DNA of 64,000 bases from Streptomyces sp. JJ38 (GTDB taxonomy: Bacteria > Actinomycetota > Actinomycetes > Streptomycetales > Streptomycetaceae). Location: assembly GCF_019303475.1 (NCBI RefSeq), contig NZ_JABLSI010000034.1, positions 1 to 64,000 of the forward strand. Reading direction: 5' to 3'. Positions 16,327-23,638 of this stretch are shown here, piece by piece; positions within the stretch are counted from its first letter, which is position 1; each line of letters opens with the position of its first letter. The position numbers were made by a program, and so were the translations under genes. The notes under the pieces were generated by a model. That model searched no databases. It was not told the origin of the DNA and worked only from the letters and a program-made list of their open reading frames with translations.

Positions 16327-16499
16327 TCGGCCGAGACCCCCAGCGGTGCGACCACTGCGGCCGGCTCTGTGCCGACACCCGGCCCGTGGAACTCATCGAG
16401 GCGGGCAGCGGCCCCGGGTGGACGCGGCGGGCCTGCCGCGCCTGCGTGCCGTCCTGCCCGCTCGACGAGGAGCTGTGCACCCTGGACCGCGCATGGTGA
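16323..16499 (+). CDS. Small Cys-rich protein (mini-ORF 2)
   Basis: The 58-residue product has six cysteines in the order RCDHCGRLC...ACRACVPSC, plus a further C near the end, again a zinc-ribbon-like arrangement. It is similar in layout to mini-ORF 1, so the two may be diverged duplicates. It starts on the stop of mini-ORF 1 and its own stop lies inside the start of mini-ORF 3 (ATGGTGA), indicating translational coupling. Confidence 0.55.
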   Translation: MIGRDPQRCDHCGRLCADTRPVELIEAGSGPGWTRRACRACVPSCPLDEELCTLDRAW

Positions 16500-16618
16500 G
16501 CCCGGAGCCCGCGCCCGCCCCGCCACCCGAGTCCGGCGTGCGCCGACTGCCGCCCGGGCAGGCGCCGAAGCCGTGCCCGTTCCCCTGCTCGATCTGCCGC
16601 CGCAAGGGCCGCCAGTGA
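16493..16618 (+). CDS. Very small Cys-containing peptide (mini-ORF 3)
   Basis: The 41-residue product has a Pro/Glu-rich start and a basic C-terminus with CPFPCSICRRKGRQ. Three Cys in CxxxCxxC spacing could bind metal or be modified. It overlaps its neighbours at both ends by 4-7 bases. No family recognised; evidence is the coupling and the Cys motif. Confidence 0.45.
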   Translation: MVSPEPAPAPPPESGVRRLPPGQAPKPCPFPCSICRRKGRQ

Positions 16619-16812
16619 CCCGCCGCCTGGTCGTGGCCGCCCGTGTCCGCGTCCCCCGCGCGGACCTGCCGCCGCACGCCGCCCATGTGCGGCCCTACAT
16701 CTACCTGCCGTACTCCATCTGGGACCGCCCACCCCGCGGTCCCTACGCCGACTCCCGCCTCACGGCGGGTGATTCACCCGAAACCATCCCAGAAGGAACC
16801 TATGCCCGATAA
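16615..16812 (+). CDS. Small protein (mini-ORF 4)
   Basis: The 65-residue product begins at a GTG that overlaps the previous TGA. It has a basic N-terminus and an aromatic centre VRPYIYLPYSIWDRPPRG, with no Cys and no signal peptide. It extends over the ribosome site and start of mini-ORF 5. Unknown function. Confidence 0.45.
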   Translation: MTRRLVVAARVRVPRADLPPHAAHVRPYIYLPYSIWDRPPRGPYADSRLTAGDSPETIPEGTYAR

Positions 16813-16906
16813 GGTGAACGGCTACGACCTCGGCGCCGAGGAGATCGTCACGCCGGCGCCGGAGCCCGAGCCGCCGGCCGAGGAGGACGACGGGAGCGAT
16901 GGCTAG
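16802..16906 (+). CDS. Acidic 34-residue peptide (mini-ORF 5)
   Basis: The ATG at 16802 follows a clear AGAAGGA ribosome site (16791-16797), the best in this run. The peptide has a leader-like start MPDKVNGYDLGAEEIV, then Pro/Glu repeats and an Asp/Glu-rich tail. Its stop overlaps the start of mini-ORF 6 (ATGGCTAG). Short acidic peptides with strong sites can be RiPP precursors or antitoxin-like; no modifying enzyme other than the divergent flavoprotein is nearby. Confidence 0.5.
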   Translation: MPDKVNGYDLGAEEIVTPAPEPEPPAEEDDGSDG

Positions 16907-17081
16907 TCACCCTGTCCCCGGCGAAGCCCCGCGGGCGGTGGACATGCTCCACCGCGGACTGCCGGACCGCAGCCCGCTGAGCAAGCGGTGCCCGAGGCAT
17001 CCGGAGGCGCCGCAACGGCTGATCCTCCGCGCGGCCTACGTGTGCATCGCCTGCCTGCGCGACCGGCAGCGGTCGAGCTGA
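16899..17081 (+). CDS. Small Cys/His-containing protein (mini-ORF 6)
   Basis: The 60-residue product has KRCPRHPEAPQ and VCIACLRDRQR, i.e. a C/H plus CxxC arrangement that may chelate zinc. It closes the mini-ORF run. The tRNA remnant and left boundary of the integrated element begin about 270 bases downstream. Confidence 0.5.
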   Translation: MASHPVPGEAPRAVDMLHRGLPDRSPLSKRCPRHPEAPQRLILRAAYVCIACLRDRQRSS

Positions 17082-17307
17082 CGCCCAGCCGGAGCCCCGA
17101 GCCTTCCGTTACCCGACAGCGGGCGGCCCGGGGCGGCCGAGGAGCGACGGCTCTGTGCACGTCAACGCACTCCAGGGTCACAGGGCACAGAGCAAGGACG
17201 CGGGGGGCCACGTCGACCCCTCCCGCTGCACTGCACGCCGGGGAGTGCCCCGCATCGGCCTCCTGTCGCTGGGGGCTCAGGCGGCGATGTGGACTCGCCA
17301 CATCACA

Positions 17308-17340
17308 GGAGCCCCCGAGCCGCGTCGGCTCGGGGGCTCC
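17308..17340. terminator. Terminator next to left att site
   Basis: GGAGCCCCCGAGCC (17308-17321) and GGCTCGGGGGCTCC (17327-17340) form a perfect 14-bp stem with loop GCGTC. On the minus strand it follows the tRNA 3' remnant, so it was probably the original terminator of the tRNA-Val gene before the element inserted. Confidence 0.75.
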
Positions 17341-17354
17341 TTGCAGGTCAAACC

Positions 17355-17398
17355 GGTGGGCGCAGCAGGGATCGAACCTGCGACATCTGCCTTGTAAG
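17355..17398 (-). repeat. Left att site: displaced tRNA-Val 3' half
   Basis: The block runs from the anticodon loop (CTTACAA) to the CCA end on the minus strand, then loses similarity. It differs from 26726-26769 at two positions, 17365 and 17381 (G and C instead of A and T), which pair with each other in the T stem. It lacks the 5' half and cannot be a tRNA. Confidence 0.92.
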
Positions 17399-17480
17399 TT
17401 CGCTCGGATGCCGTCTCTGCTTGCCTCGGTCCTAAACGGCTGGCCGCTCACGTGCGCGCAGGTTTGGCGACGCTCGCCGA

Positions 17481-17507
17481 CGTTGATGTCAGCGCTGGAT
17501 GTCAACG
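17481..17507. promoter_or_regulatory. Arm-type repeat, left end (candidate integrase/excisionase site)
   Basis: CGTTGATGTCAG, five variable bases, then GATGTCAA: two direct GATGTCA copies 13 bases apart. The same layout occurs at 26664-26690 just inside the other end. The rest of 17,399-17,765 is lower in GC and shows no gene I can support. Confidence 0.65.
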
Positions 17508-17765
17508 CCCCCTCCAATGACGGCCCGGAGGTAGCTCCTGTTTCTACTGCCTGTCTGCAAGTCGCCATGATCCGCTACAGATGGGCCGCGGTCGTTCTGG
17601 TTGTCGAACTCCGTTACGCAATGCATCGGTTCCTGTGGGCCCCAGCACCCTCCCTTTGCCTGAGCCAAACGACGTACGGCCGCGTGTCACGTTGTACACC
17701 TACCAGCGCCCAAGGCTGCCTCGGGAACAATTGCTTGAAGCACGGAGATGCTAAGGAGATGACCC

Positions 17766-17975
17766 ATGTCTAAGTGGACGGACGTTAGCGATCAGTCCTC
17801 GAAGCGCGAGCTGTACTGCGCGTGCCTAGTTGCCGCCTCCGCGATCACCGCTCAGGGGCTCCCTCCCACAGCACCGGGGGGCTGGTCTCGCGGTGGCCTC
17901 TCAGATGATCAGGCAGCTCAACGGACGGTAGACCTGGCGGACAAGCTCTACGAGCGGGTGACCACTGACGCCTGA
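17766..17975 (+). CDS. Small hypothetical protein of the AICE
   Basis: The 69-residue product starts at an ATG with AAGGAGATGACCC upstream, a strong ribosome site. It has no Cys-rich motif, a short hydrophobic stretch (CACLVAASAITAQGL) and a helical C-terminus. No family recognised. It is the left-most gene of the element and is followed by a long structured gap. Confidence 0.55.
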   Translation: MSKWTDVSDQSSKRELYCACLVAASAITAQGLPPTAPGGWSRGGLSDDQAAQRTVDLADKLYERVTTDA

Positions 17976-18070
17976 CGCACCGAGGTGGGATGAACACCTG
18001 CGGTACAGGCAAGGCCTCAGGCAGGGTGCTTCGGCGTGAGGTCGGTGGAGCGACTTTGGGCGGTGGCCTG

Positions 18071-18194
18071 CCCGGCTTGGGATCGAGCATGACCAGGGGG
18101 CCATACGCTTGCCCGCGACTTGGGCGGCCCTTGGCCTGCCCGCGTTTAGCCCAAGTGGCCCCCTGGTCTTGCTCGATGAGGGCCCCGAGCCGGG
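18071..18194. repeat. Large inverted repeat (cruciform-forming) in AICE
   Basis: Arms at 18082-18103 and 18156-18177 are 22 bases long with one mismatch. An outer pair CCCGGCT (18071-18077)/AGCCGGG (18188-18194) extends the stem. The 52-base loop holds two copies of TGCCCGCG. It is a candidate single-strand origin, transfer site or strong terminator; no gene overlaps it. Confidence 0.75.
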
Positions 18195-18330
18195 GAGGTG
18201 CCTAAAGTCGTGGAGCCGACCGACCCACGACGGCGCTCTCTGTGACCGCAACCCCGCTGGCTGGTGCGGCCGACGGCGGCGGCCGGCGCCGGTGGCGGAG
18301 ACATGGAGGCGGCGGACGCCGACGGCGGAC

Positions 18331-18355
18331 GCACCCCGCGCCGTGCGCGGGGTGC
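18331..18355. terminator. Terminator-like hairpin in AICE gap
   Basis: GCACCCCGCGC and GCGCGGGGTGC are perfect 11-bp arms with loop CGT, 84 bases ahead of the HD-domain gene. There is no T run, as is usual in Streptomyces. Confidence 0.55.
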
Positions 18356-18438
18356 CTTGATGAAGTAGGGAAACTTGTACCGCCTGGGCTGCCCTCGTGG
18401 GCTGATGTGAGGGTCGGGTCCTCGGCTAACGTGTGGGC

Positions 18439-18990
18439 ATGCCGTCTGCCCTGGATACTCCCGTAGGTGCCGCTGAGCTGGCTGAATCGCTGCTGCCCCC
18501 GCTGGGGAACAGGTGGCTGCACACTCAAGCCGTGGCAGAACAGGCTACGCACGCCGCTCCGGCCGTCCCCGAGGGTGAGCGGGATCTTCTCGTGGCTGCT
18601 GCGTGGCTGCACGACATCGGGTATGCCCCGGAGCTTCGGCAAACCGGCTTCCACCCGCTCGACGGTGCTCGGCACCTTGAGTCGCTGGGTGCTCCTCGAC
18701 GTCTGGTGTGCTTGGTCGCGCATCACTCCGGGGCCGTCTACGAGGCCGAGCAGCGTGGCCTGGTCCAGGAGCTGGATGTGTACGAGCGTGAGGACAGTCC
18801 ACTTCTCGACGCGCTGATCTTCGCGGACATGACGACGGGGCCAGCCGGACAGCGCTTCGACTTCGACCGCCGCATCGACGAGATCCTGGTGCGGTACGAA
18901 CCCGGCAGCGAAGTGCACACCGCGATCAGCAAGGCCCGGCCGTATCTCGGTGGTGCGGTCAGCCGGACCCTGGCGCGCATCGATGGCTGA
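18439..18990 (+). CDS. HD-domain phosphohydrolase-like protein
   Basis: The 183-residue cytoplasmic protein shows an HD metal site: His28 (NRWLHTQAV), His58-Asp59 in AAWLHDIGY, and His95/His96 in LVAHHSGAV, with Asp near residue 130. HD proteins hydrolyse phosphoesters of nucleotides or signalling molecules. Such genes recur beside the Nudix gene in AICEs. ATG 18439 is preferred; GTG 18433 is in frame. The stop abuts the stop of the convergent Nudix gene with no gap (TGATCA). Confidence 0.78.
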   Translation: MPSALDTPVGAAELAESLLPPLGNRWLHTQAVAEQATHAAPAVPEGERDLLVAAAWLHDIGYAPELRQTGFHPLDGARHLESLGAPRRLVCLVAHHSGAVYEAEQRGLVQELDVYEREDSPLLDALIFADMTTGPAGQRFDFDRRIDEILVRYEPGSEVHTAISKARPYLGGAVSRTLARIDG

Positions 18991-19461
18991 TCATCCGATG
19001 TAGGGCTCCGCCGTGCCGGACAGGCCACGGTCGATCCGAAGCCGCATGGAAGGGTGGATGGTGAGCTCGTCCAGCTTGTCGGGCGCGACGAAGGCCACTT
19101 CCTTGCTCTCGCTGCTGGTGCGCCGCTCCCCGCCAGTGATCCGGGCCGTGAAGCAGATGGAGAACTGCTGACGGACTTCGCCGTCGTCGTAGGCCATGAC
19201 GTGGCCAGGATGGGTGAACAGGCCGACGAGACCGGTCACCTCGATGTCGTAGCCGGTCTCCTCCTTCGTCTCCCGCACGGCGGCGGCCGGCGCCGATTCG
19301 CCGACATCCACGCCTCCGCCCGGCAGGGCCCAGAGGTCGTTGTCGGTCTTGTGGATCAGCAGGACTTCGCCCGCGTCGTTGAGGACGAAGGCGGTCACCG
19401 ACGGGACGATGCTGTTCGCCTTGGGTGCCTGGGGGTCGTTGAAGTAGTCGACGCGAGCCAT
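18991..19461 (-). CDS. Nudix hydrolase, probable Pif-like transfer-immunity factor
   Basis: The 156-residue product has a complete Nudix box GGGVDVGESAPAAAVRETKE followed by ETG (about residues 48-70), so metal-dependent hydrolysis of a nucleoside diphosphate derivative is expected. In pSAM2 the Nudix protein Pif prevents redundant transfer between element-bearing cells; the same place in an AICE suggests the same role here (inference). It lies 28 bases after the HTH-regulator gene on the same strand, so the two are likely one transcript directed away from the transfer operon. Confidence 0.82.
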   Translation of the reverse strand: MARVDYFNDPQAPKANSIVPSVTAFVLNDAGEVLLIHKTDNDLWALPGGGVDVGESAPAAAVRETKEETGYDIEVTGLVGLFTHPGHVMAYDDGEVRQQFSICFTARITGGERRTSSESKEVAFVAPDKLDELTIHPSMRLRIDRGLSGTAEPYIG

Positions 19462-19489
19462 GCCCCCAGCCTGCCACGGTTGCCGCAGG

Positions 19490-20221
19490 TTACGCGGGCC
19501 TGCCCCGCTCCCAGGCGTAGTCGAAACTGCGGAGGTAGTGGCGGAAGGTCCGGCCTCCGGGGATGTAGCGGAAGTGCAGCACGGGGTTCTGTCCGGCTGG
19601 TGCTCCCAGCACGTGCGGGTTCACCAACAGCTCGTCGTCGAAGCGGTAGATGGAGTTGTAGAGGATTGTGTCGTGAAGCCGCAGCTCCACGCCGGGAGTG
19701 CCGAGTGCCGCAGCCATGTAGTGGTGGCTGATCTTCGCTCGTGCGGCCAACGCGTCCCCGATGCCTTCCTCGTCACCCCGCTGCCTGACCATCTCGGACT
19801 CAGGGTCACCCAGCATGACGCGGATCTGTGCACCCGCCTTGGCCTTGTCGGCCAACTGGTCGGCAAGATCCGGATGGTTGTCGAACAGGAAGAGTCCAGC
19901 GTAAACGAGGATCTCGACCTGGTCGGTCGCCTGCTCGATGAGCGAGGTCCAGAGATGGGACGGCACGGCCCCGCGGTTCGGGTAGAACGTCACCAGCTCT
20001 GAGGTGCTGGCGGACTCGGCCTGCTTCTGCGCGCCGGGCCAGAGGTACACCTCGTCGGCGGCAAGGAAGTTGGCGGCCTTCCAGCGGTGCGTGCGGTGCG
20101 GCGTGCGATCGAGGGAGATCCACCGCTCGACGCTCTTGGGATCGATCCCCACGTGTTCTGCGACCGACTGGATCGTCTCGCCCTTGGCTGAGATCGCTGC
20201 CCGAAGGCGCTCGTTTGGCAC
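19490..20221 (-). CDS. HTH regulator with PLD-like C-terminal domain, likely element repressor
   Basis: The 243-residue product begins with a helix-turn-helix (residues 3-45: ERLRAAISAKGETIQSVAEHVGIDPKSVERWIS). The C-terminal part (VEILVYAGLFLFDN..., IRVMLGDPES, the latter a PLD-like strand) resembles a phospholipase-D-like fold without a full HKD motif; actinomycete relatives carry this as DUF5919 (from memory). It is divergent from the transfer/replication operon across a region with AAACGTCC repeats, so it probably replaces the GntR-type KorSA of pSAM2. GTG 20221 follows AAGGGA. Confidence 0.78.
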   Translation of the reverse strand: MPNERLRAAISAKGETIQSVAEHVGIDPKSVERWISLDRTPHRTHRWKAANFLAADEVYLWPGAQKQAESASTSELVTFYPNRGAVPSHLWTSLIEQATDQVEILVYAGLFLFDNHPDLADQLADKAKAGAQIRVMLGDPESEMVRQRGDEEGIGDALAARAKISHHYMAAALGTPGVELRLHDTILYNSIYRFDDELLVNPHVLGAPAGQNPVLHFRYIPGGRTFRHYLRSFDYAWERGRPA

Positions 20222-20247
20222 AGCCCTGTCCCTTCTCTGGAATGTCG

Positions 20248-20288
20248 AGGACGTTCTGACGGTAACTCAAACGTCCCTAAACGTCCAT
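20248..20288. promoter_or_regulatory. Operator cluster between HTH regulator and transfer operon
   Basis: AGGACGTT (20248-20255) is inverted relative to AAACGTCC at 20269-20276 and 20279-20286. The two direct copies are exactly 10 bases apart, one helical turn. The cluster lies 27 bases upstream of the regulator start and 90 bases before the SCO3933-like gene. Confidence 0.6.
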
Positions 20289-20377
20289 AGCAGGTCGTGA
20301 TGCGTCCACCACGCTTCGCGGTTCTCTGGTCTCACCGCGAGATCGCGGTTCCCCTCCGAGAGACCTGGAGACAGAAG

Positions 20378-20722
20378 ATGCGTCAGATTCCCGTGGACAC
20401 GTCCTCCGCCGCTGTGATGGTGGCTCAGCCCGCCCAGGCGAAGGTGAACCGGCAGACCGGGGAGGTCGCCACCGACCGGGAGACCGGGGCCAAGCTCATG
20501 ACCGTCGACGTGCTGTTCGTGATGGACGGGCAGTCGGAGGTGCTGAACCTGACCGTGCCGGAGACCGGGATCAGCGGCGAGCTGGCGATGGGCACCCCGG
20601 TCGCGCTGACCGGTCTGATCGCCCGGCCGTGGGAGACGGAGTTCAACGGCCAGAAGCGGCACGGGATCAGCTTCCGGGCCGTGGCGGTCACCTCGCTGGC
20701 CTCGTCCGCTCAGGCGGCCTGA
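20378..20722 (+). CDS. SCO3933-family regulatory-type protein
   Basis: The 114-residue protein (MRQIPVDTSSAAVMVAQPAQ...) matches the small protein that regularly precedes the FtsK-type gene in AICEs and is named after SCO3933 of S. coelicolor. A regulatory role is the annotation convention, not shown. Its fold looks like an all-beta OB-type domain (VDVLFVMDGQSEVLNLTVPE). ATG 20378 with GGAGACAGAAG upstream. It is the first gene of the long element operon; the transfer gene follows four bases after its stop. Confidence 0.8.
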   Translation: MRQIPVDTSSAAVMVAQPAQAKVNRQTGEVATDRETGAKLMTVDVLFVMDGQSEVLNLTVPETGISGELAMGTPVALTGLIARPWETEFNGQKRHGISFRAVAVTSLASSAQAA

Positions 20723-20725
20723 GCC

Positions 20726-22090
20726 ATGACGCCGCTGGTGATCGGTGCGGTCGTCCTGGGCGGGGTGGCGCTGTTGCTGCGGTGGCAGCGTCCGGCCTGG
20801 TACTGGATGGCCTTTGGTATCGCGGCTGCGGTGGGCCGGGTTGTGGTCCGCTACAGCTCGGTGATGGACGCCTGCGGGCTGACGGTGCCCCCGTCGAGGC
20901 TGCGGCTGGCCATAGCCCGTGTGACGCGTACGGAGCTTCCGGGTTCGCGGGTGCCGCGCATCCTGGCGCTGCGGGTGACGCGGACGGGCTTGGTGGTGCG
21001 GGTGAAGATGCGGCCTGGTCAGGACGCGTTCGACTTCATCGCCTCCACGGACCGGCTGCGGCACTCCTTCAAGATGCAGGCGGTTGCCTGCCGGGAGGTC
21101 AAGGCCGGTGTGGTGGAGCTGCGGATGACCGGCTACGACGTCCTGCGCCGGGTGCAGATGCCCGTCCGCCTGGACACCGGCCTCCTGCGGGTGCCGGTCG
21201 CCCTGCGGGAAGACGGGGAGGTGCACTGGCGGGACTGGCGTCAGGTGCCGCACGCGCTGAACATCGGCGCGACGCTGTCGGGCAAGTCCGTCTACCAGCG
21301 GCGCCTGGTCTCCGAACTCGCCCCGCAGCCGGTGGCCCTGGTCGGCATCGACTGCAAGAACGGCGTGGAACTGGCCCCGCTGGCCCGGCGGTTCTCCGCC
21401 CTGGCCGACAACCCCGACGACGCCCTCGGCCTGCTGGACGCGCTCTTGGGCCGGATGACGGGCATCTATGAGGTGATCCGGCGTGAGCAGCGGATCAGCT
21501 CGGACGTGGACGACGCGGAGATCACCGCCGACATCTGGGGCCTGCCCGAACACCTCCAGCCCACCCCGATCGTGGTGTTCGTCGATGAGGTCGCTGAACT
21601 CGCCCTGTGGGCCAACACCGCTGAGCGCAAGCGGCGCGACCAGATCATCACCGCGCTGGTCCGCCTCGTCCAGCTCGGCCGGGCGGCCGGGATCTACGTG
21701 GAGATCTGCGGTCAGCGCTTCGGCGCCGACCTGGGGGACGGGATCACGCTGATGCGGGCCCAGCTCACCGGCCGCACCGCCCACCGCGTCAACGATCACG
21801 GCTCGGCGAAGATGGCCTTCGGCGACATCGGCGAAGACGCGGTCCTGGCCACCACGCAGATCCCCACCGAGCGGCCCGGCACCGCTGTGGCCGGGGACTC
21901 CTCCGGCGGCTGGGTCACCATCCGCACCCCGCACACCACCCTCCGGCACGCGGTCAACACCTGCAACAAGCACGCCGACCTGACCCCCGAGCTGCCCGAA
22001 CTCGCCCCCTGGCGCCCCAATCTCGCGCCCCTGGCACCTGCCGCTGCGGCACCGGCCTCGCTGGTCAAGCCCCACCCGGTCACCGACTAG
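20726..22090 (+). CDS. traSA: FtsK/SpoIIIE-type conjugative transfer protein (TraSA/TraB-like)
   Basis: The 454-residue product has two N-terminal membrane segments (residues 3-45) and an FtsK ATPase domain. Walker A is GATLSGKS (residues 181-188), Walker B is PIVVFVDEVAEL (281-292). In pSAM2 and Streptomyces plasmids this single hexameric translocase moves double-stranded DNA between mycelial cells. The C-terminus lacks a clear FtsK-gamma winged helix, ending in Ala/Pro-rich sequence; recognition may lie in the last 80 residues. Confidence 0.9.
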   Translation: MTPLVIGAVVLGGVALLLRWQRPAWYWMAFGIAAAVGRVVVRYSSVMDACGLTVPPSRLRLAIARVTRTELPGSRVPRILALRVTRTGLVVRVKMRPGQDAFDFIASTDRLRHSFKMQAVACREVKAGVVELRMTGYDVLRRVQMPVRLDTGLLRVPVALREDGEVHWRDWRQVPHALNIGATLSGKSVYQRRLVSELAPQPVALVGIDCKNGVELAPLARRFSALADNPDDALGLLDALLGRMTGIYEVIRREQRISSDVDDAEITADIWGLPEHLQPTPIVVFVDEVAELALWANTAERKRRDQIITALVRLVQLGRAAGIYVEICGQRFGADLGDGITLMRAQLTGRTAHRVNDHGSAKMAFGDIGEDAVLATTQIPTERPGTAVAGDSSGGWVTIRTPHTTLRHAVNTCNKHADLTPELPELAPWRPNLAPLAPAAAAPASLVKPHPVTD

Positions 22091-22176
22091 ACCAACCCCG
22101 CACTTCCGGCTGGCGCGGCCATCCTCGCGCCACATCCCTACCCCCGCCATGCCTGAACAGGAAGGAGGCACCCCTT

Positions 22177-22872
22177 ATGAACCGGCTCCGCCGCATCGAC
22201 GCCGTACTCGTCCAAGCCGTGATCGCTGGTGCCCTGTCCTTCGCCCACCTTCACGACCTCGCCGCCGCTGCCGGGCAGACCGGCTGGAAGGCGTGGGCCT
22301 ACCCGGTCTCCGTCGATCTGCTGCTGGTCGCCGCCTGGCACCGCATCCGCACCCTGCAAACCGCCGCCTGTCCCGCCGGACTGGCCTGGTGCTGGTTCAT
22401 CATCGCCCTGACCGCCTCCCTCGGCGCGAACGTCGCCACCGCCGGACTCCTCAACCTCGGCGACATCCCCGCCTGGCTACGCATCCTCGTCGCCGGATGG
22501 CCTGCCCTGGCCTTCTTCGGCGGCACCCTCCTCGCCCACACCACACCTCCCGACGCCGAACCGGCGACCAAGGCTGAGGCTGACCAGACGCCGAAGGCCC
22601 CGGCCGTCTCCCTCGACCGCCCGGCCATGCCCGACGCTGCCCCGGAGGTGGAGACGAAAGCGCCGGCCGATTCCCCGGCCCCCGAACTGCCCGCCGCCGA
22701 GCCTGCTCCCGCTCCGGCTGTGACGGTTCCGGCTGCGCTGCTGGCTCACGCCCGCAAGGTCGCCGACACCCACCACGCCCAGACCGGACGGCGCATCGAC
22801 ACCGACACCCTGCGCGCCCGCCTGAACGTGCCCGCCCCGATGGCCGACGCCATCGCAATCCAACTCACCTGA
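22177..22872 (+). CDS. DUF2637 membrane protein, Spd-type spread function
   Basis: The 231-residue product has four predicted membrane helices in residues 10-125, matching DUF2637, then a Pro/Ala/Glu-rich linker and a short helical C-terminal domain (HARKVADTHHAQTGRRIDTDTLRARLNV) that looks like a winged helix. Family members are spread (Spd) proteins for intramycelial transfer. The start has AAGGAGG upstream. It follows the FtsK-type gene by 86 bases and precedes four very small genes in the same direction. Confidence 0.82.
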   Translation: MNRLRRIDAVLVQAVIAGALSFAHLHDLAAAAGQTGWKAWAYPVSVDLLLVAAWHRIRTLQTAACPAGLAWCWFIIALTASLGANVATAGLLNLGDIPAWLRILVAGWPALAFFGGTLLAHTTPPDAEPATKAEADQTPKAPAVSLDRPAMPDAAPEVETKAPADSPAPELPAAEPAPAPAVTVPAALLAHARKVADTHHAQTGRRIDTDTLRARLNVPAPMADAIAIQLT

Positions 22873-22888
22873 CCAGAAAGGACCTGCC

Positions 22889-23086
22889 ATGGCTGCCCGC
22901 GACTTCTTCCACTCCATCCAGCGCATCGGCCCCGTCCAGATCGGCACCACCCGCAGCCGCCGCAACGGCCAGACCCGACACGCGGCCGTGTGCTCCAACG
23001 ACGCCTGCGGCTGGTCGGCCGACTACGCCACCCGCACCGCCGCCCAGCTCGCCGCCCGCACCCACCGCTGCCGCATCAACCGCTGA
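22889..23086 (+). CDS. Small mobile-element transfer protein
   Basis: The 65-residue basic protein (MAARDFFHSIQRIGPVQIGT...) is the small conserved AICE product commonly labelled mobile element transfer protein. Cys in VCSNDACGWSADY plus a C-terminal HRC may form a zinc knuckle. Sixteen bases after the DUF2637 gene, with GAAAGGA as ribosome site. Confidence 0.75.
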   Translation: MAARDFFHSIQRIGPVQIGTTRSRRNGQTRHAAVCSNDACGWSADYATRTAAQLAARTHRCRINR

Positions 23087-23105
23087 CACCGAACGGAGAC
23101 CCGCC

Positions 23106-23282
23106 ATGGACGTCGAACTCCCCCTGATCGCTGTGGTCGCCCTCGTCGGCTACTTCGGCATCCGCCTCTACCGGCCCCCGACCTGGCTCCTGGTCGTGCT
23201 CCTGCTCGGCGGCTACCTGCTCGCCGACACCTTCCTCGCCCCCGCCATCGACGGCGGCCTCACCAACGTCACCACCGACTGA
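23106..23282 (+). CDS. Small two-helix membrane protein
   Basis: The 58-residue product (MDVELPLIAVVALVGYFGIR...) consists of two hydrophobic helices separated by a short polar turn LYRPPTW. It starts with ATG after GAACGGAGACC. Nineteen bases from the previous gene and 20 from the next, so it belongs to the same operon. Likely a Spd-type membrane partner; function not shown. Confidence 0.7.
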   Translation: MDVELPLIAVVALVGYFGIRLYRPPTWLLVVLLLGGYLLADTFLAPAIDGGLTNVTTD

Positions 23283-23302
23283 CCCCGGAAGGGAGACCGA
23301 CC

Positions 23303-23638
23303 ATGCTCCGCCCCAAGTACCCCGCCACGTTCACCCCGGCCGACCTCGACACCACTGCCATCGCCCCGACGGCGATCCACCCGGCCCACACCAGCCCCGA
23401 CCCGGCCTGCACCTGCCAGCACACCAACACCGCCCCCGGTGCGGCTCCGGCACTCGGGCAGTCCAGCAGCCCGGTCCTGCGGTCCGGGGCTCTGGTCGCC
23501 GCCGGTGCCGGTGGGGTGCTGGTCGTCGGCACCGTGCTGGTCTCTCTGCTCCTGGCCGTGGCCGTCACCGCCACCTCGGTCGCGGTGTGCGCCCTCGTCC
23601 TGCGCTCCATGACCCGCCCGCGCCACTACCGGCGCTGA
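23303..23638 (+). CDS. SpdD-like membrane protein
   Basis: The 111-residue product has a polar N-terminus with two Cys (CTCQH) and a hydrophobic C-terminal half (residues 58-102) rich in Val/Ala/Leu, ending in basic RSMTRPRHYRR. This is the layout of SpdD-like proteins of AICEs, thought to help spreading within the recipient mycelium. Ribosome site GGAAGGGAG. Confidence 0.75.
   Translation: MLRPKYPATFTPADLDTTAIAPTAIHPAHTSPDPACTCQHTNTAPGAAPALGQSSSPVLRSGALVAAGAGGVLVVGTVLVSLLLAVAVTATSVAVCALVLRSMTRPRHYRR

Noticed and set aside
16802..16906. Acidic 34-residue peptide as an FxLD-type lanthipeptide precursor
   Set aside because: It lacks the FxLD motif, Ser/Thr/Cys-rich core and any LanB/LanC gene nearby.
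14226..17354. Region left of the AICE as an older tandem element in the same tRNA
   Set aside because: No third copy of the tRNA 3' half and no integrase remnant found to its left; kept as chromosomal accessory DNA.
17355..17398. A second tRNA-Val gene at the left end
   Set aside because: Only the 3' half is present; similarity stops at the anticodon loop and no 5' half follows, so it is an att remnant.
17568..17773. Possible small plus-strand gene (MIRYRWAAVVLVV...) near the left arm repeat
   Set aside because: No ribosome site, atypical codon use, and it overlaps the better-supported gene at 17766.
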